A stretch of DNA of 55,353 nt from Deinococcus planocerae (GTDB lineage: Bacteria; Deinococcota; Deinococci; Deinococcales; Deinococcaceae): contig NZ_PNOR01000030.1 in assembly GCF_002869765.1 (NCBI RefSeq), positions 1-55,353 on the forward strand, written 5' to 3'. The notes under the pieces were generated by a model. The model was given only the letters and a program-made list of their open reading frames with translations, was not told the origin of the DNA and did no database searches. Shown here piece by piece: positions 28,675 to 38,191 of the stretch (position 1 is its first letter; each line of letters begins with the position of its first letter). Position numbers and translations under genes: made by a program.

Positions 28675-30354
28675 ATGCCCCCGATGAATGACGACCTCGA
28701 TCTCTCCCGTCCCCTGCGGGCCCTCAAGCGCTTCGCGTGGCTCGTGTTGCTGCTCTCCCTGGCCGCCGGGGCCGTCACCTACCTGCTCTCCAGCCGTCAG
28801 ACCCCGGTTTACGAGGCCAAGACCCTGATCCTCTCGGCGGGCGGCCAGAGCAACAACCCGGCGCTCAACCCCAACACCGTCAGCCCCCCGCCCCTGCCCG
28901 CCGGGGCCATCGAGGGGGCGCTGCAAAGCGAGAACGTGCTCGGCGTGGTGCGCCGCCGCCTGGCAGAGGTGCCCGAGCTGACCCGCGCCCAGCGCATCGT
29001 GCTCGCCGACCGCCTCGCCCAGGACATCGCCAGTGGCCGGGGGCGGGTCTTCGACGTGACGGGTCAGCCCGACATCTACGGCAACGGTACCTACACCCTC
29101 AGCGCCGTGCACCGGGACCCGGTGGTGGCCGCGCGGCTGGCGAACCTCGCCGCCGAGACGCTCGTGGACTGGGACGCCCAGCGCGGGCTTGTGAAGGTCA
29201 ACGCCGCCATCACCGGGCTGCGCACGCGGCTGGCCGATGTCGAACGCCGTCTGGCGGCGGCGGGGCCGGTGGGGGGCACGCCGACCAGCCTGCAACAGAC
29301 CCTGCTGGCCCAGCGGGCCAACCGCCTCGACGCCCTGAACAACCTGACGGCCCTGCGTGAGACGGTGGTGGGTTCGCTGAGCGTCGTCGCCCCCGCCGCC
29401 GTGCCCCTCCAGCCGGTCGCGCCCAAGCCGCTGCGCAACGCCCTGCTCGTGGGGGCGTTCGTCCTGCTGCTGCTCAGCGCCCTGCTGGTGGTCTGGTCCT
29501 CGGTCAACCGCATGGTGGCCTCCGACGCCGACCTCAAGCTCCTTAACCTGCGCCTGCTCGGCGAGGTGCCCCGCGTGCGGATGCTGCGCCGCGGCCAGTC
29601 GCTGCTCGTGGCGCTCAGGCAGGGCCGCTGGTCGGACAGCGTGGCCTTCCTCGCCGCCGGGATCAAGAGCGTCTTGCCCAAGGGGGACCGCAGGCCGCCC
29701 GTCTTGCTCGTGACCTCGCTGTTCAGCGGCGACGGCAAGTCGAACATCAGCGCCGCCATCGCCGACGCCCGCGCGGCGAGCGGTGACCGGGTGCTGTTGA
29801 TCGACGCGGACCTGCGCCGCCCCACCCAGGCGAGCATCTGGCAGGCCGGGGCCCAGACGGCGGAGTGGGTGGACCTGCCCGGCGCCGTGCCCTTCCCCGG
29901 CGAGGAGAGCCGCGACCTGCAAGGCGCCCTGGCGCGGCCCGTGACCGCGCAGGCCCGCCGGTTGCGGGACAACCTGCACCTGCTCGCCCCCGCGCCCGGC
30001 GTCCACGCCCAGACCCAGGCCCACCTCCCGGCGGAGGCCTTCCGCGAGGCAATGATGCAGTGGGGCGCCGGGTACGACCTGATCGTGGTGGACGGCCCGC
30101 CCGCGCTCGCCGTGGCGGACCCGCTGGTGCTCGCGCCCCACGCGGCGGGTGTGCTGCTCGTGCTGGAGGCGGGGCGCGCCTCGGTCGCCAGCGTGCAGCG
30201 CGTGCTCGACGCCCTGCTGCTGGTGAATGCGAACGTGCTCGGCGTGGCGCTGAACAAGGTCAACCCGCGCGGCCAGGTGGCCCGCTACGGGTACGGGTAC
30301 GCCCGCCGCTCCACTCCGGCCACGGCTCCCAAGCCCGAGTCGAGGGTGCTGTGA
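28675..30354 (+). CDS. Wzz/BY-kinase fusion (polysaccharide co-polymerase)
   Basis: A 559-residue chain-length regulator joined to a bacterial tyrosine kinase. A first membrane span lies at residues about 21-42 (WLVLLLSLAAGAVTYLL) and a second at about 262-284 (LLVGAFVLLLLSALLVVW); the Wzz periplasmic domain lies between them. The cytoplasmic kinase domain has Walker A SGDGKSN (about residue 351), Walker A' VLLIDADLRRP and Walker B LIVVDGPPAL. The C-terminus ends with a short tyrosine cluster (YGYGY) that may be the autophosphorylation site; it is smaller than in Wzc. ATG 28675 follows CAGGAGG by 11 bases; ATG 28684 is possible. It controls polymer length with the Wzx and Wzy genes that follow. 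Confidence 0.9.
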   Translation: MPPMNDDLDLSRPLRALKRFAWLVLLLSLAAGAVTYLLSSRQTPVYEAKTLILSAGGQSNNPALNPNTVSPPPLPAGAIEGALQSENVLGVVRRRLAEVPELTRAQRIVLADRLAQDIASGRGRVFDVTGQPDIYGNGTYTLSAVHRDPVVAARLANLAAETLVDWDAQRGLVKVNAAITGLRTRLADVERRLAAAGPVGGTPTSLQQTLLAQRANRLDALNNLTALRETVVGSLSVVAPAAVPLQPVAPKPLRNALLVGAFVLLLLSALLVVWSSVNRMVASDADLKLLNLRLLGEVPRVRMLRRGQSLLVALRQGRWSDSVAFLAAGIKSVLPKGDRRPPVLLVTSLFSGDGKSNISAAIADARAASGDRVLLIDADLRRPTQASIWQAGAQTAEWVDLPGAVPFPGEESRDLQGALARPVTAQARRLRDNLHLLAPAPGVHAQTQAHLPAEAFREAMMQWGAGYDLIVVDGPPALAVADPLVLAPHAAGVLLVLEAGRASVASVQRVLDALLLVNANVLGVALNKVNPRGQVARYGYGYARRSTPATAPKPESRVL

Positions 30355-30433
30355 GTGACCCCCACGTGAGCGGGGCCGTGCCCGCCGAACGTTCTCCTCG
30401 GCGCGCCCTTCCCGGCGCGGGAGCGTAGGTTTC

Positions 30434-31726
30434 ATGGAAGAGCGTGGGTCGGACCGGCGCGGTTTTCTGGGGAACCTCGCGGCCCTGTTCGGGGTGCAGG
30501 CGGCAACGTACGTGCTTCCCCTGCTCACCACGCCCTTCCTGGCCCGCGTGCTGGGGCCGACCGCGCTGGGCCTGCTGGTGTTCGCGCAGGCGTTCGGGGG
30601 CCTGCTGGGGCTGCTCGTGCAGTACGGCTTCGACCTCTCCGCCAACCGCGAGGTGGCCCGCGCGCGCGGCGACTCCGCCCGGCTGGCGGGGCTGCTGTCG
30701 GGCGTCATGAGCGCCAAGCTGCTGCTGACGCTGCCTGCCGTGGCGCTCGCCCTCCTCGCCTCGGTGACCGTGCCCTCGCTGCGCGCCCACCCCGACCTCC
30801 TCTGGGCGAGCGTCTTCGCGGCCCTCGCGCAGTCCTCGAACCTGATGTGGTACTTCGTGGGCCTGGAGCGCGCGGGCGTGGCCTCCACCCTGGACGTGAT
30901 CGCCAAGGTGATCGCCACGGTGGGGCTGTTCGTCTTCGTGCGCGGGCCGCAAGACGCGTGGTGGATTCCTGCCCTCCAGGGGGGCGCGGCCCTGGTGTCG
31001 AGCCTCCTTGCCCTGTGGCTCGCGCACCGCGAGGTGCCGATGCTGCGTCCTTCCCTGGGGCGCGCGCTCACCTCGCTGAGGATGGGCTGGAGCATGTTCT
31101 TATTTTCGGGGGCGGCGGTTTTGTCCACCACGGGGAGTGCGTTCTTGCTGGGGCTTTTCGTGGAGCCCCGGTTGCTGGGGTACTACAACGGCGCCGACCG
31201 CATCGCGCGCGCCGCCCAGGGCCTGCTGCAACCGCTGACCCGGGCGCTCTATCCCCGCTTCAGCCGGATCGCGCACGGGAGCCGGGCGGAGGCGCGGGCC
31301 CTGTTGCCCGTCAGCGTCCGGCTGGTGGGGGGGGTGGGGCTGATCCTGTGCCTGGCGGTCGCGCTCGGCGCGCCGTTGTGGGTGAGGGTGCTCCTGGGGC
31401 CCGAGTTCGCCCCCTCGGTTCCGGTGCTGCGGGTCCTCGCGCTGCTCCCGCTGGTGATCGGGCTCAACCTGTCGCTGGGCATCCTGTGGCTGCTGCCGCT
31501 GGGGCTCGACCGGCCCTTCAACACGGCGATCATCGGGGGAACGGTGCTGGGCGCGCTCCTGATCGTCGTGCTCGCCCCAACCTACGGGTTGATCGGCACG
31601 GCGGCGGCAGTCGTCCTGGGCGAGACCGTGGTCCTCGCGGGGCTTGCCCTGGTGTGCCGCCACACCCTGCGCACCCGCCTGAAGGTGGAGAACGTGGAGG
31701 TCGAACGTGCATCTGTCGCGCCGTAA
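30434..31726 (+). CDS. Wzx-type lipid-linked oligosaccharide flippase
   Basis: A 430-residue MOP-superfamily membrane protein with about 12 hydrophobic spans. The N-terminal signature is that of the Wzx/RfbX group: FLGNLAALFGVQAATYVLPL, TTPFLARVLGPTALG and the QYGFDLSANREVARARGD loop (residues about 10-75). GTPFLA/RVLGP-type and YGFDLSA motifs mark PST-family transporters. It flips the finished undecaprenyl-linked repeat unit to the outer leaflet of the cytoplasmic membrane. The next gene begins 20 bases inside it, showing coupled translation with the polymerase-like gene. Ribosome site weak (GTAGGTTTC). Confidence 0.92.
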   Translation: MEERGSDRRGFLGNLAALFGVQAATYVLPLLTTPFLARVLGPTALGLLVFAQAFGGLLGLLVQYGFDLSANREVARARGDSARLAGLLSGVMSAKLLLTLPAVALALLASVTVPSLRAHPDLLWASVFAALAQSSNLMWYFVGLERAGVASTLDVIAKVIATVGLFVFVRGPQDAWWIPALQGGAALVSSLLALWLAHREVPMLRPSLGRALTSLRMGWSMFLFSGAAVLSTTGSAFLLGLFVEPRLLGYYNGADRIARAAQGLLQPLTRALYPRFSRIAHGSRAEARALLPVSVRLVGGVGLILCLAVALGAPLWVRVLLGPEFAPSVPVLRVLALLPLVIGLNLSLGILWLLPLGLDRPFNTAIIGGTVLGALLIVVLAPTYGLIGTAAAVVLGETVVLAGLALVCRHTLRTRLKVENVEVERASVAP

Positions 31727-33011
31727 AGTGGAGTTCTGGCTGCACGCGGGCTTATTCAGCCTGTACCTGGGCACGCTGTCTTTGCTCGGGCTGGCCGAAC
31801 GCCTGAACGAGACGCTCGGGAACCTCGCCCAGGTGGGCCTGCTGGGCCTGACCCTGTTGCTGCTGATCGTCACCGTCTTGCGGACCCGGCGCGTTCCGAT
31901 GTTCGGTCTCGTGCTGTTGGGGCTCTTGCCTTACGCGCACTACGCCTTTTTCTGGGCGACGGGCGAGTCGACCGCCGGGGCCTTCATCTACCTGTACAAA
32001 TTCGGCGGCTTTCTCCTCGCCCCCTTCGTGTGGTGGTGGGCACGCCGTCACGACGACGGGCAGGTCGAGCGCGTCGTGATGCTGCTGGCCCTGGTCGCCG
32101 CGGTGCGGGCGCTGCTCGCCTTCGCCCTGCCCGGTTTGCACCCTGGGGCGGCGGGTGGGGGGGGCTCGGCCTTCGCGGACGACTTCAGCATCTACGAGCG
32201 GGTGGGGGGCCTCGCCCGGGTCTTTTACCCCGGGATGGCCCTGGTGTTCCTCGGGCTGCTCATGTCGCTGGAAAACGCGCTGTCGGGCCGGGTCAGTCGG
32301 CTGTGGCCGGAGGTCTTCAAGGTGGGCCTGTTCTTCGCGGCCCTGCTCGTGACGTTCTCGCGCGGCACGATCATCTTCGCCGTGCTGCTGACCGTGCTGT
32401 ACGTCCTCGTGCGGGTCTTGCAACGTCCCGTCGCGCAGTTTCGCCTCGCCCGGATCGCGCTCGGCGGCGTCGTCGTGCTCGGCGCCCTCACGCTGGTGTT
32501 GTCCTTCTCGTCGCTCGGCGCCTCGCTGGGCGACTCGCTCTCGGGTCTGCAACGCTCCGACCGCCTCACCCTCGACCGCGCGAACATCACCTGGCGCGAG
32601 CGGCAGGTGGACCTGGCCTTCAGCCTCGTGAACACGGACGCGGAGCGGGTGTGGGGGGTGGGCACGAACACCCTGATCCCGAGCAACCCGGATCTGCTGA
32701 TCGGCGCCACCAACGACTTGCACTACTCGTACCACTCGATTCTGTGGACCTTCGGCTACGTGGGGCTGGGGCTGCTGGTGGCGTTCGGCATCGTGCAGCC
32801 GCTCGTGAGGGCCCTGTGGGCCCGGGGGCGCTGGGTGCTGCCCTTCGCCTTCACCACCCTCTTTATCGCCCTGGTGGGCGGCTACACCATCGTGTTCACT
32901 TCTCCCGACTGGAACTTCATGGTGGGGCTGTGCGCGGCGTACCTGAGTGCCCGCGCCGCCCGCCCGCAGCGCGTCTCGTCCCCCGAGACCCCCGACCTCC
33001 AACCCGCGTGA
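31707..33011 (+). CDS. O-antigen polymerase/ligase-like membrane protein (Wzy)
   Basis: A 434-residue protein with 10-12 hydrophobic segments and one larger periplasmic loop (about residues 270-345, RSDRLTLDRANITWRERQVD and GVGTNTLIPSNPDL). This is the PF04932 (WaaL/Wzy) layout: the DRLT...R...W motif and a later H (YSYHSILWTFGYVGLG) match the loop residues that matter in ligases and polymerases. GTG 31707 lies within the end of the flippase gene (20-base overlap). As the only such gene in the locus it is most simply the repeat-unit polymerase; ligase function is the alternative. Confidence 0.88.
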   Translation: MHLSRRKVEFWLHAGLFSLYLGTLSLLGLAERLNETLGNLAQVGLLGLTLLLLIVTVLRTRRVPMFGLVLLGLLPYAHYAFFWATGESTAGAFIYLYKFGGFLLAPFVWWWARRHDDGQVERVVMLLALVAAVRALLAFALPGLHPGAAGGGGSAFADDFSIYERVGGLARVFYPGMALVFLGLLMSLENALSGRVSRLWPEVFKVGLFFAALLVTFSRGTIIFAVLLTVLYVLVRVLQRPVAQFRLARIALGGVVVLGALTLVLSFSSLGASLGDSLSGLQRSDRLTLDRANITWRERQVDLAFSLVNTDAERVWGVGTNTLIPSNPDLLIGATNDLHYSYHSILWTFGYVGLGLLVAFGIVQPLVRALWARGRWVLPFAFTTLFIALVGGYTIVFTSPDWNFMVGLCAAYLSARAARPQRVSSPETPDLQPA

Positions 33012-33042
33012 ATCCACGTTTCCTTTTCCCCCGAGGCCGCTC

Positions 33043-33990
33043 ATGAACCACCCTCCCGTCACCATCGTGCTCATCAACTACAACGGCTGGCGCCTCACCG
33101 ACGCCTGCCTGGACTCCCTGCGCCGCCTCGACTACCCGGCCTTCCAGGTCGTGGTGGTGGACAACGGCTCCACCGACGACTCGCTCGCCCGGCTGCGTGA
33201 GCGCTGGCCGGACCTCGACCTCGTGGAGATCACGCCGAACGTGGGCTTCACCGCCGCGAACAACGTGGGGGCCCGGCGCGCCCTGGAGCAGGGGGCCGAG
33301 TACGTCTGGTTCCTGAACAACGACACGCTCGTGGACCCGCCTGCCCTGAGCTCCCTGGTCTCGACCCTGGAGGCCGGGCCGCGGGTGGGCGCGGCGGCCT
33401 CGGTGCTCTACGACATGGACCCGCCCGAACGGGTGCAGTGCTGGGGCGGCGGCTTCGTACGGCTGTGGGGCGGCGTCGCCGACGGTTACTTCGGCCCGGT
33501 GCCTCAGGAGCGGCTGCACTTCCTGAGCGGCACGAGCTGGCTGGTCCGCCGCACGGTGCTGGAGCGGCTCGGCCTGTTCGACGAGGGCTTTTTCATGTAC
33601 TGGGAGGACGCCGACTTCAGCTTCCGGCTGCGCGCCGCCGGGTGGCAGCTCGCGGTGGCGCAGGGGTCGCGGGTCTGGCACATCGGCAGCGCGAGCATGG
33701 GAGAGGGCAACTCCCGGACCCACAAGAGCGAGACCTTTGAGCTGAACTTCACCCGCAGCGCCGTGCGCTTTTTCCGCAAGCACGCTCCTGTTCCCCTGGT
33801 GCCGCTGCTCGCGGGGCCGGGCTTCCACCTCGCCAAACGGGTGCTGCGCGGGCAATGGGGGCGCGCGCGCGCCGTGGCCCGGGGCGCCTGGGAGGGCTTC
33901 GCGCAGCCCAACGTCAAAACCACCGCTACCGCGACGAGTGGCCGCCTCTTCACGCCGCGGTCTGGCTCCCCCCGGGTGCCGGGCGACTGA
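33043..33990 (+). CDS. glycosyltransferase family 2 (rhamnosyltransferase-like)
   Basis: A 315-residue GT-A enzyme from ATG 33043. It begins PPVTIVLINYNGWRLTDACL, then VVVVDNGSTDDSLARL (nucleotide-binding), VGFTAANNVGARRAL and the metal-binding FLNNDT (DXD-like), all within residues 1-110. A later LSGTSWLVRRTVLERLGLF and FMYWEDADFSFRLRAAGW (about residues 165-210) carry the ED acidic pair of the catalytic base. This profile is that of dTDP-rhamnosyltransferase-like GT2 enzymes in O-antigen loci. The gene starts 31 bases after the polymerase gene and closes the BY-kinase, Wzx, Wzy, GT2 operon. Donor sugar unproven. Confidence 0.93.
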   Translation: MNHPPVTIVLINYNGWRLTDACLDSLRRLDYPAFQVVVVDNGSTDDSLARLRERWPDLDLVEITPNVGFTAANNVGARRALEQGAEYVWFLNNDTLVDPPALSSLVSTLEAGPRVGAAASVLYDMDPPERVQCWGGGFVRLWGGVADGYFGPVPQERLHFLSGTSWLVRRTVLERLGLFDEGFFMYWEDADFSFRLRAAGWQLAVAQGSRVWHIGSASMGEGNSRTHKSETFELNFTRSAVRFFRKHAPVPLVPLLAGPGFHLAKRVLRGQWGRARAVARGAWEGFAQPNVKTTATATSGRLFTPRSGSPRVPGD

Positions 33991-34372
33991 GGCCGGGAAG
34001 GACCCTGCCCGGGGTCCGGGCCACCGACGCACACCGCGCCGAACGTGGGCGCCCGTCAGGAAGGGCGTCCACGTCGTTTGTGGGGCGAGTCCCCCCGTTC
34101 CCCTCCCCTTGAGCAACCGTGGCTCAGGTCGCAGGAAATCGATACTGACCGTGTCGCGGGTGCGGCGTCTTTGGCGAGCGACTCCCCGAGCGTTCCCAGC
34201 CCGCGTCAGGCCCCACGTCTGTCCCCAGACGGGTCCCGGCGTGCGTCCAGGTGGTCACGGCATCCTCCGAGGTGAACATGAATTTGCAGCACGGCAGACA
34301 GAAACGGCCCACCGCTCCCCATCAGGGCCGCCGCGCGGGGTGGACCCTGCCCCGGTCCCCGGAGGGGCGACC
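33991..34372. other. intergenic, 380 bases, small hairpins
   Basis: No gene is evident. After the GT2 stop a short GCCCGG-GGT-CCGGGC hairpin (34007-34021) may end that operon. A CGTCTG...CAGACG pair lies near 34220. The stretch should contain the promoter of the acyltransferase operon, but no clear -35/-10 pair was found. GGAGGGG, six to seven bases before ATG 34373, is the next ribosome site. Confidence 0.4.
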
Positions 34373-35476
34373 ATGCATTTCCTGAGGGTGGTGCTGGGCT
34401 GGATTCTGGTCTTCACGCTCGCCCTGGGCGCCGTGCTGTGGTACGTGGACCCGCGCGGGCAGTTCGGGGGAGGGCGCTTTCCGACCGTCACGCTGGACGC
34501 CCGCCGCCAGAAGATGGACCTCTTCCGGACCTTCGAGGCGCAGGCGCCGGTCGAGGGTCTGATTCTGGGGTCCAGCCGCACCATGAAGCTCGACCCGGCG
34601 GTCTTCAGCGAGCGGACGGGCCTGCGTTTTTTCAACTTCACGGTGGACGCGGCCAAGGCCGAGGACTACCTCTCGATCTACCGCTGGGCGAGGGCGCAGG
34701 GGGCGCCCATCCGGCGGGTTATGCTCGGCCTCGACGTCGAGGCGCTGCACGACGACAACATGTACTTCACCAATTTCCGCCACAACCCCGAGCTGCGGCG
34801 GATGCTGAGCCAGGGGCAGGGAGGCGCCGCGCTCGTCGGCGTGTCGGCCAGCGTAAGCCGCTTCAAGGACATGTTCACCGTGGACTACCTGCGCGACACC
34901 TTGCGGGTGGTCGCGTCGGCGGCGCGCTCGGAGGAACGGGTGCCCTTCATGCAGTTCACGGCCAACGGCTACCTGCACTACCCGGGCCGCGAGCAGCAGC
35001 GGGCTGCCGGGACCTTCGACCTCACGCGGGAGGTGAGCGCCTGCCTGCCGGGCTACCTCAGCATCTACGGGGGGATGCGCTCACTCTCGCCCCAGCGCTG
35101 GGGCTACATCGAGACGCTCGTGCGCGAGGTGCAGCAGGGCGGCGGAGAGGTCGAGATCTGGATTTCCCCGCTTCACCCGGCCACCACCGAGCTGCTCGCC
35201 AGCCAGACGCGCTACACGGCGCTCCTCGCCGAGACCCGCGCCGCCCTGGAAGGACTCAGCCGCCGCACGGGGGTGACGGTGCGCGACTACGCCTCGCCCG
35301 AGCGCTTCGGCAGCAACGCGCAGGACTGGTACGACTGCGCGCACATCGACAACAGAGGCGCCGAGCTGCTGAGCAGCCGCCTGCTCGGCGAGGGAGAGGA
35401 CACGTCCGGAACGGGCCGCCCCACCTCGTCTCTCAAGACGCCGCTGACCGCCGAGGGGAGCCCGAATGGTCTTTAA
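34373..35476 (+). CDS. AlgX/DltD-like SGNH partner of the MBOAT acyltransferase
   Basis: A 367-residue membrane-anchored protein. ATG 34373 follows GGAGGGG. A signal anchor lies at residues 4-24 (LRVVLGWILVFTLALGAVLWY). The extracellular part reads like an SGNH-fold acyl-handling protein: LILGSSRTMKLD near residue 63 (Ser in GSSR) and YDCAHIDNRGAELLSSRLL near residue 320 (D-x-x-H context). AlgJ, AlgX and DltD take this role beside MBOAT proteins, passing the acyl group to the polysaccharide outside the membrane. It overlaps the MBOAT gene by 11 bases, so the two form a pair. Some residues are inferred from the general SGNH pattern, not from an alignment. Confidence 0.8.
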   Translation: MHFLRVVLGWILVFTLALGAVLWYVDPRGQFGGGRFPTVTLDARRQKMDLFRTFEAQAPVEGLILGSSRTMKLDPAVFSERTGLRFFNFTVDAAKAEDYLSIYRWARAQGAPIRRVMLGLDVEALHDDNMYFTNFRHNPELRRMLSQGQGGAALVGVSASVSRFKDMFTVDYLRDTLRVVASAARSEERVPFMQFTANGYLHYPGREQQRAAGTFDLTREVSACLPGYLSIYGGMRSLSPQRWGYIETLVREVQQGGGEVEIWISPLHPATTELLASQTRYTALLAETRAALEGLSRRTGVTVRDYASPERFGSNAQDWYDCAHIDNRGAELLSSRLLGEGEDTSGTGRPTSSLKTPLTAEGSPNGL

Positions 35477-36836
35477 TTCCGACATCTTCCTCTTCGCTTT
35501 CCTCCCCATCGTCTTCGCGCTGTTCTGGCTGCTGCGGGAAAAACAGGCCCGCTACATCCTGCTCACCATTAGCGGGTACATCTTTTACGGGTACTGGGAC
35601 TGGCGCTTTTGCTTCCTGATGCTGTTTTCCAGCCTGGTGAGCTTCGGCTCTGGCCTGATGATCCAGCGGGCCCAGGAGCAGAGGACCAAGCGGGCGTGGA
35701 TGATCGGCACGATCTGCGTCGACCTCGCGCTGCTGGGCTTTTTCAAGTACTACAACTTCTTCGCCGAGAGCCTGCACGCCGTCGACCCCGCCATCGCGCC
35801 GCCCCTCCTGAACATCATCTTGCCCATCGGCATCAGCTTCTACACCTTCCACACGATCTCGTACGTGGTGGACGTGGCGGCGGGCCGGGTGCGGGCGACG
35901 GGCAACATCTTCGAGTACCTGACGTACGTCAGCCTCTTTTCCCAGCTCGTCGCCGGGCCCATCGTGCGCTTCCGGCAGATCGAGGCCGACCTCGAGCGCA
36001 TCGACAAGCCGCCCCAGACCGATCAGATGGCGCTCGGCGTGGGCTTTTTCGCCGTCGGGTTGATCAAGAAGGTGATCATCGCCGACACCATCGCGCGCAT
36101 GGTCGATCCCATGCTCGCCAACCATGAAAACCTCTCCATGCTGGGGGCGTGGATGGCGGCGCTGGGGTACACCTTCCAGCTCTACTTCGACTTCAGCGGG
36201 TACTCGGACATGGCGGTGGGCCTCGGTTACCTCTTCGGCATCCGCATTCCGCAGAACTTCAACGCGCCCTACCGGGCACTCGGCATAGGTGACTTCTGGC
36301 GGCGCTGGCACATCAGCCTGTCGAGCTGGCTGCGCGACTACCTCTACATCAGCCTGGGCGGCAACCGCAAGGGACCCACGCGCACGAACGTCAACCTGAT
36401 CATCGTGATGCTCCTCGGCGGGCTGTGGCACGGGGCGAACTGGACCTTCGTGATCTGGGGGGCGTACCACGGCCTCCTGCTGGTGATCGACCGCGCCCTC
36501 CAGCCCTGGCTCACGCGCTGGCCGCCCCTGCTCTACCGCTGGTCCACCTTCCTCCTCGTGATCATCGGCTGGGTGTTCTTCCGCGCCGAGAGCCTGCCGA
36601 TGGCCCTCGACTGGCTGGGTAAGATGGTGGGCATCGGCACCGGCAACGGCGACGTGCCCCAGACCCTGATGGTGATGTGCGTGCTGTGTTTCGTGGCCGT
36701 GAACACCCTGCCCGAAACCTGGGACATCCGCTTTCCCAAGACGGTGCGCTGGGCCCCCGTGTACGCCCTGAGCCTGCTCCTCGCCTACCTCTTCATGAAC
36801 GGCGCGAACAGCACCTTCCTCTATTACCAGTTCTGA
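35466..36836 (+). CDS. MBOAT O-acyltransferase (AlgI-like)
   Basis: A 456-residue multi-span protein of the membrane-bound O-acyltransferase family. It starts [20 protein letters not shown] as AlgI does (first lines of PF03062 proteins), continues [16 protein letters not shown] (about residue 125), then [20 protein letters not shown] and [20 protein letters not shown]. The invariant His is in [17 protein letters not shown] (about residue 322). It moves an acyl group, usually acetyl, from a cytoplasmic donor across the membrane. Paired with the preceding AlgX/DltD-like gene it predicts an O-acetylated extracellular polymer. All landmarks are intact; a rho-independent hairpin follows. Confidence 0.95.
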   Translation: MVFNSDIFLFAFLPIVFALFWLLREKQARYILLTISGYIFYGYWDWRFCFLMLFSSLVSFGSGLMIQRAQEQRTKRAWMIGTICVDLALLGFFKYYNFFAESLHAVDPAIAPPLLNIILPIGISFYTFHTISYVVDVAAGRVRATGNIFEYLTYVSLFSQLVAGPIVRFRQIEADLERIDKPPQTDQMALGVGFFAVGLIKKVIIADTIARMVDPMLANHENLSMLGAWMAALGYTFQLYFDFSGYSDMAVGLGYLFGIRIPQNFNAPYRALGIGDFWRRWHISLSSWLRDYLYISLGGNRKGPTRTNVNLIIVMLLGGLWHGANWTFVIWGAYHGLLLVIDRALQPWLTRWPPLLYRWSTFLLVIIGWVFFRAESLPMALDWLGKMVGIGTGNGDVPQTLMVMCVLCFVAVNTLPETWDIRFPKTVRWAPVYALSLLLAYLFMNGANSTFLYYQF

Positions 36837-36854
36837 CCGGCCCCCTTTGTCCCC

Positions 36855-36884
36855 CTCCCCACGCCGAGTCCTGTGCGTGGGGAG
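36855..36884 (+). terminator. terminator after the acyltransferase pair
   Basis: Perfect 10-bp stem (CTCCCCACGC at 36855-36864, GCGTGGGGAG at 36875-36884) with a ten-base loop, followed by ACCTTTG. It marks the end of the AlgX-like/AlgI-like operon. Confidence 0.75.
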
Positions 36885-37084
36885 ACCTTTGTCGGGCCCG
36901 CAGCCCAGGAACCGGGCTACGGCTGAGTTACCGTCGCTCATTTCGGTGCCGTCTTACACTTCGGGGAAGCGAGAGAACCACTAGGAGGGAGGGCGAGGCT
37001 TCAGGTGTCGCCTCGCCGACCCGCTCAAGTCGAGGGAGTCCCGACTCCCGTCTGCCCCGGCCTTGCCCGGAAAGAAGGTCAACC

Positions 37085-38050
37085 GTGAAAAACTTCCGAA
37101 TCCTCGCGCTCGTCACCGGCGTCTCGCTCCTGCTGGCCGCCTGTAACGGCACCCGGACCCCCTCGGCGGTGGCGACCGTCGAGGTCACGGCCCCGAGTGA
37201 CCTCAACGTGAAGCTGAACGACACGGCCACGACCACGCGCTTCACCGCCGTCGCCAAGGCCCAGGACGGCAGCGTCCTGACGGGCAAGACCGTGACGTGG
37301 GAGTCCAGCAACCCGGACGTGGCGAGCATCGACGCCAACGGGGTGGTGACGGCCAAACACTTCGGGGAGACGACCATCAGAGCCATGGTGGACGGGGTGG
37401 CGGGCAACAGGACGGCCACCCTGCGGACGTACGGCCTGGAGGTCTTCGCGGGCATCCGTGACGGCGGCTCCGACACCGCGATGTTCTTCCGTTACCGCAC
37501 GAAGACCGGGCGCAATCCGGCCCAGGTCAGCTTCACCGTGACTGGCCCGGCGGGCTGGGGCGGCGGTCAAAGCCCAGCGTTCGCTCCCGCCGTGTCGACC
37601 TATTTCCCCAACGGGGACGGTACGGGCCTGCACTGGTTCGAGTTCGGCTGGACCAAGACGGGGACCCTCCCGGCGGTGATCGGCGACTACGCGGTGAGGT
37701 TCAACGTCGACGGCGAGGAGTGGGTCTCCTCTGCCCGGATCACCTCGCTCACAAACTCGTCGGCCCAGCCCACCAACATCCGGGTGACGAAGTACGACGG
37801 CTCGTCCGTCACAGCCGCGTGGGACGACGTGACGCCGGGGGGAAGCTACCTCGCCGAGGTGATCGGCTTCCAGCCGCCCCTGTACGTCAAGAACGCCGCG
37901 GCGGTCATCCCGGCGCCCGGCCTGACGCCCGGCAACACGTCCTACGTCGCCGTCCACGCGCTGAGCCTCGACACCACCGCCCCCGTCACCACCGTCTTGC
38001 CCGGGGGGCAGTTCGACGTCCGGTTCAACGTGGGGGCCTTCACCCCCTGA
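37085..38050 (+). CDS. secreted lipoprotein with a bacterial Ig-like (BIG2) domain
   Basis: A 321-residue lipoprotein from GTG 37085 (AAGAAGG upstream). Its signal peptide ends at a lipobox (LLLAAC, Cys about residue 21). Residues about 30-115 are a BIG2 Ig-like domain: VEVTAPSDLNVKLNDTATTT, VTWESSNPDVASIDANGVVT, and ETTIRAMVDGVAG. The rest (about 120-321) is a beta-rich region with a fibronectin-like stretch (TNIRVTKYDGSSVTAAWDD). No catalytic motif. It probably anchors or displays something on the cell surface. It stands alone between two terminators and next to the secreted beta-helix gene. Confidence 0.82.
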   Translation: MKNFRILALVTGVSLLLAACNGTRTPSAVATVEVTAPSDLNVKLNDTATTTRFTAVAKAQDGSVLTGKTVTWESSNPDVASIDANGVVTAKHFGETTIRAMVDGVAGNRTATLRTYGLEVFAGIRDGGSDTAMFFRYRTKTGRNPAQVSFTVTGPAGWGGGQSPAFAPAVSTYFPNGDGTGLHWFEFGWTKTGTLPAVIGDYAVRFNVDGEEWVSSARITSLTNSSAQPTNIRVTKYDGSSVTAAWDDVTPGGSYLAEVIGFQPPLYVKNAAAVIPAPGLTPGNTSYVAVHALSLDTTAPVTTVLPGGQFDVRFNVGAFTP

Positions 38051-38067
38051 GCCCCGGCGTCCGGATC

Positions 38068-38111
38068 AGGGGCGAGACCGCTTCCAGGCGAAGGGGAGCG
38101 GTCTCGCCCCT
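38068..38111 (+). terminator. strong terminator hairpin
   Basis: Perfect 15-bp inverted repeat, 38068-38082 (AGGGGCGAGACCGCT) with 38097-38111, directly after the BIG2 lipoprotein stop. It is the longest perfect stem noticed in the window. Confidence 0.85.
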
Positions 38112-38191
38112 TCGGCGCGGGGCATACGCGGGTCCGGCCCCGGCCTGGAAAGCTGGCCGTCCCCGGGACGCAAGTTCCTCATCGGAAAACG

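Noticed and set aside
28483..31131. Very long open frame on the minus strand (882 codons) over the BY-kinase and flippase genes
   Set aside because: It is a shadow frame of high-GC coding DNA: Arg/His/Gln/Gly-rich, without domains, while the plus strand encodes clear Wzz/BY-kinase and Wzx proteins. The same applies to long antisense frames at 13401-15401 and 47175-49886.
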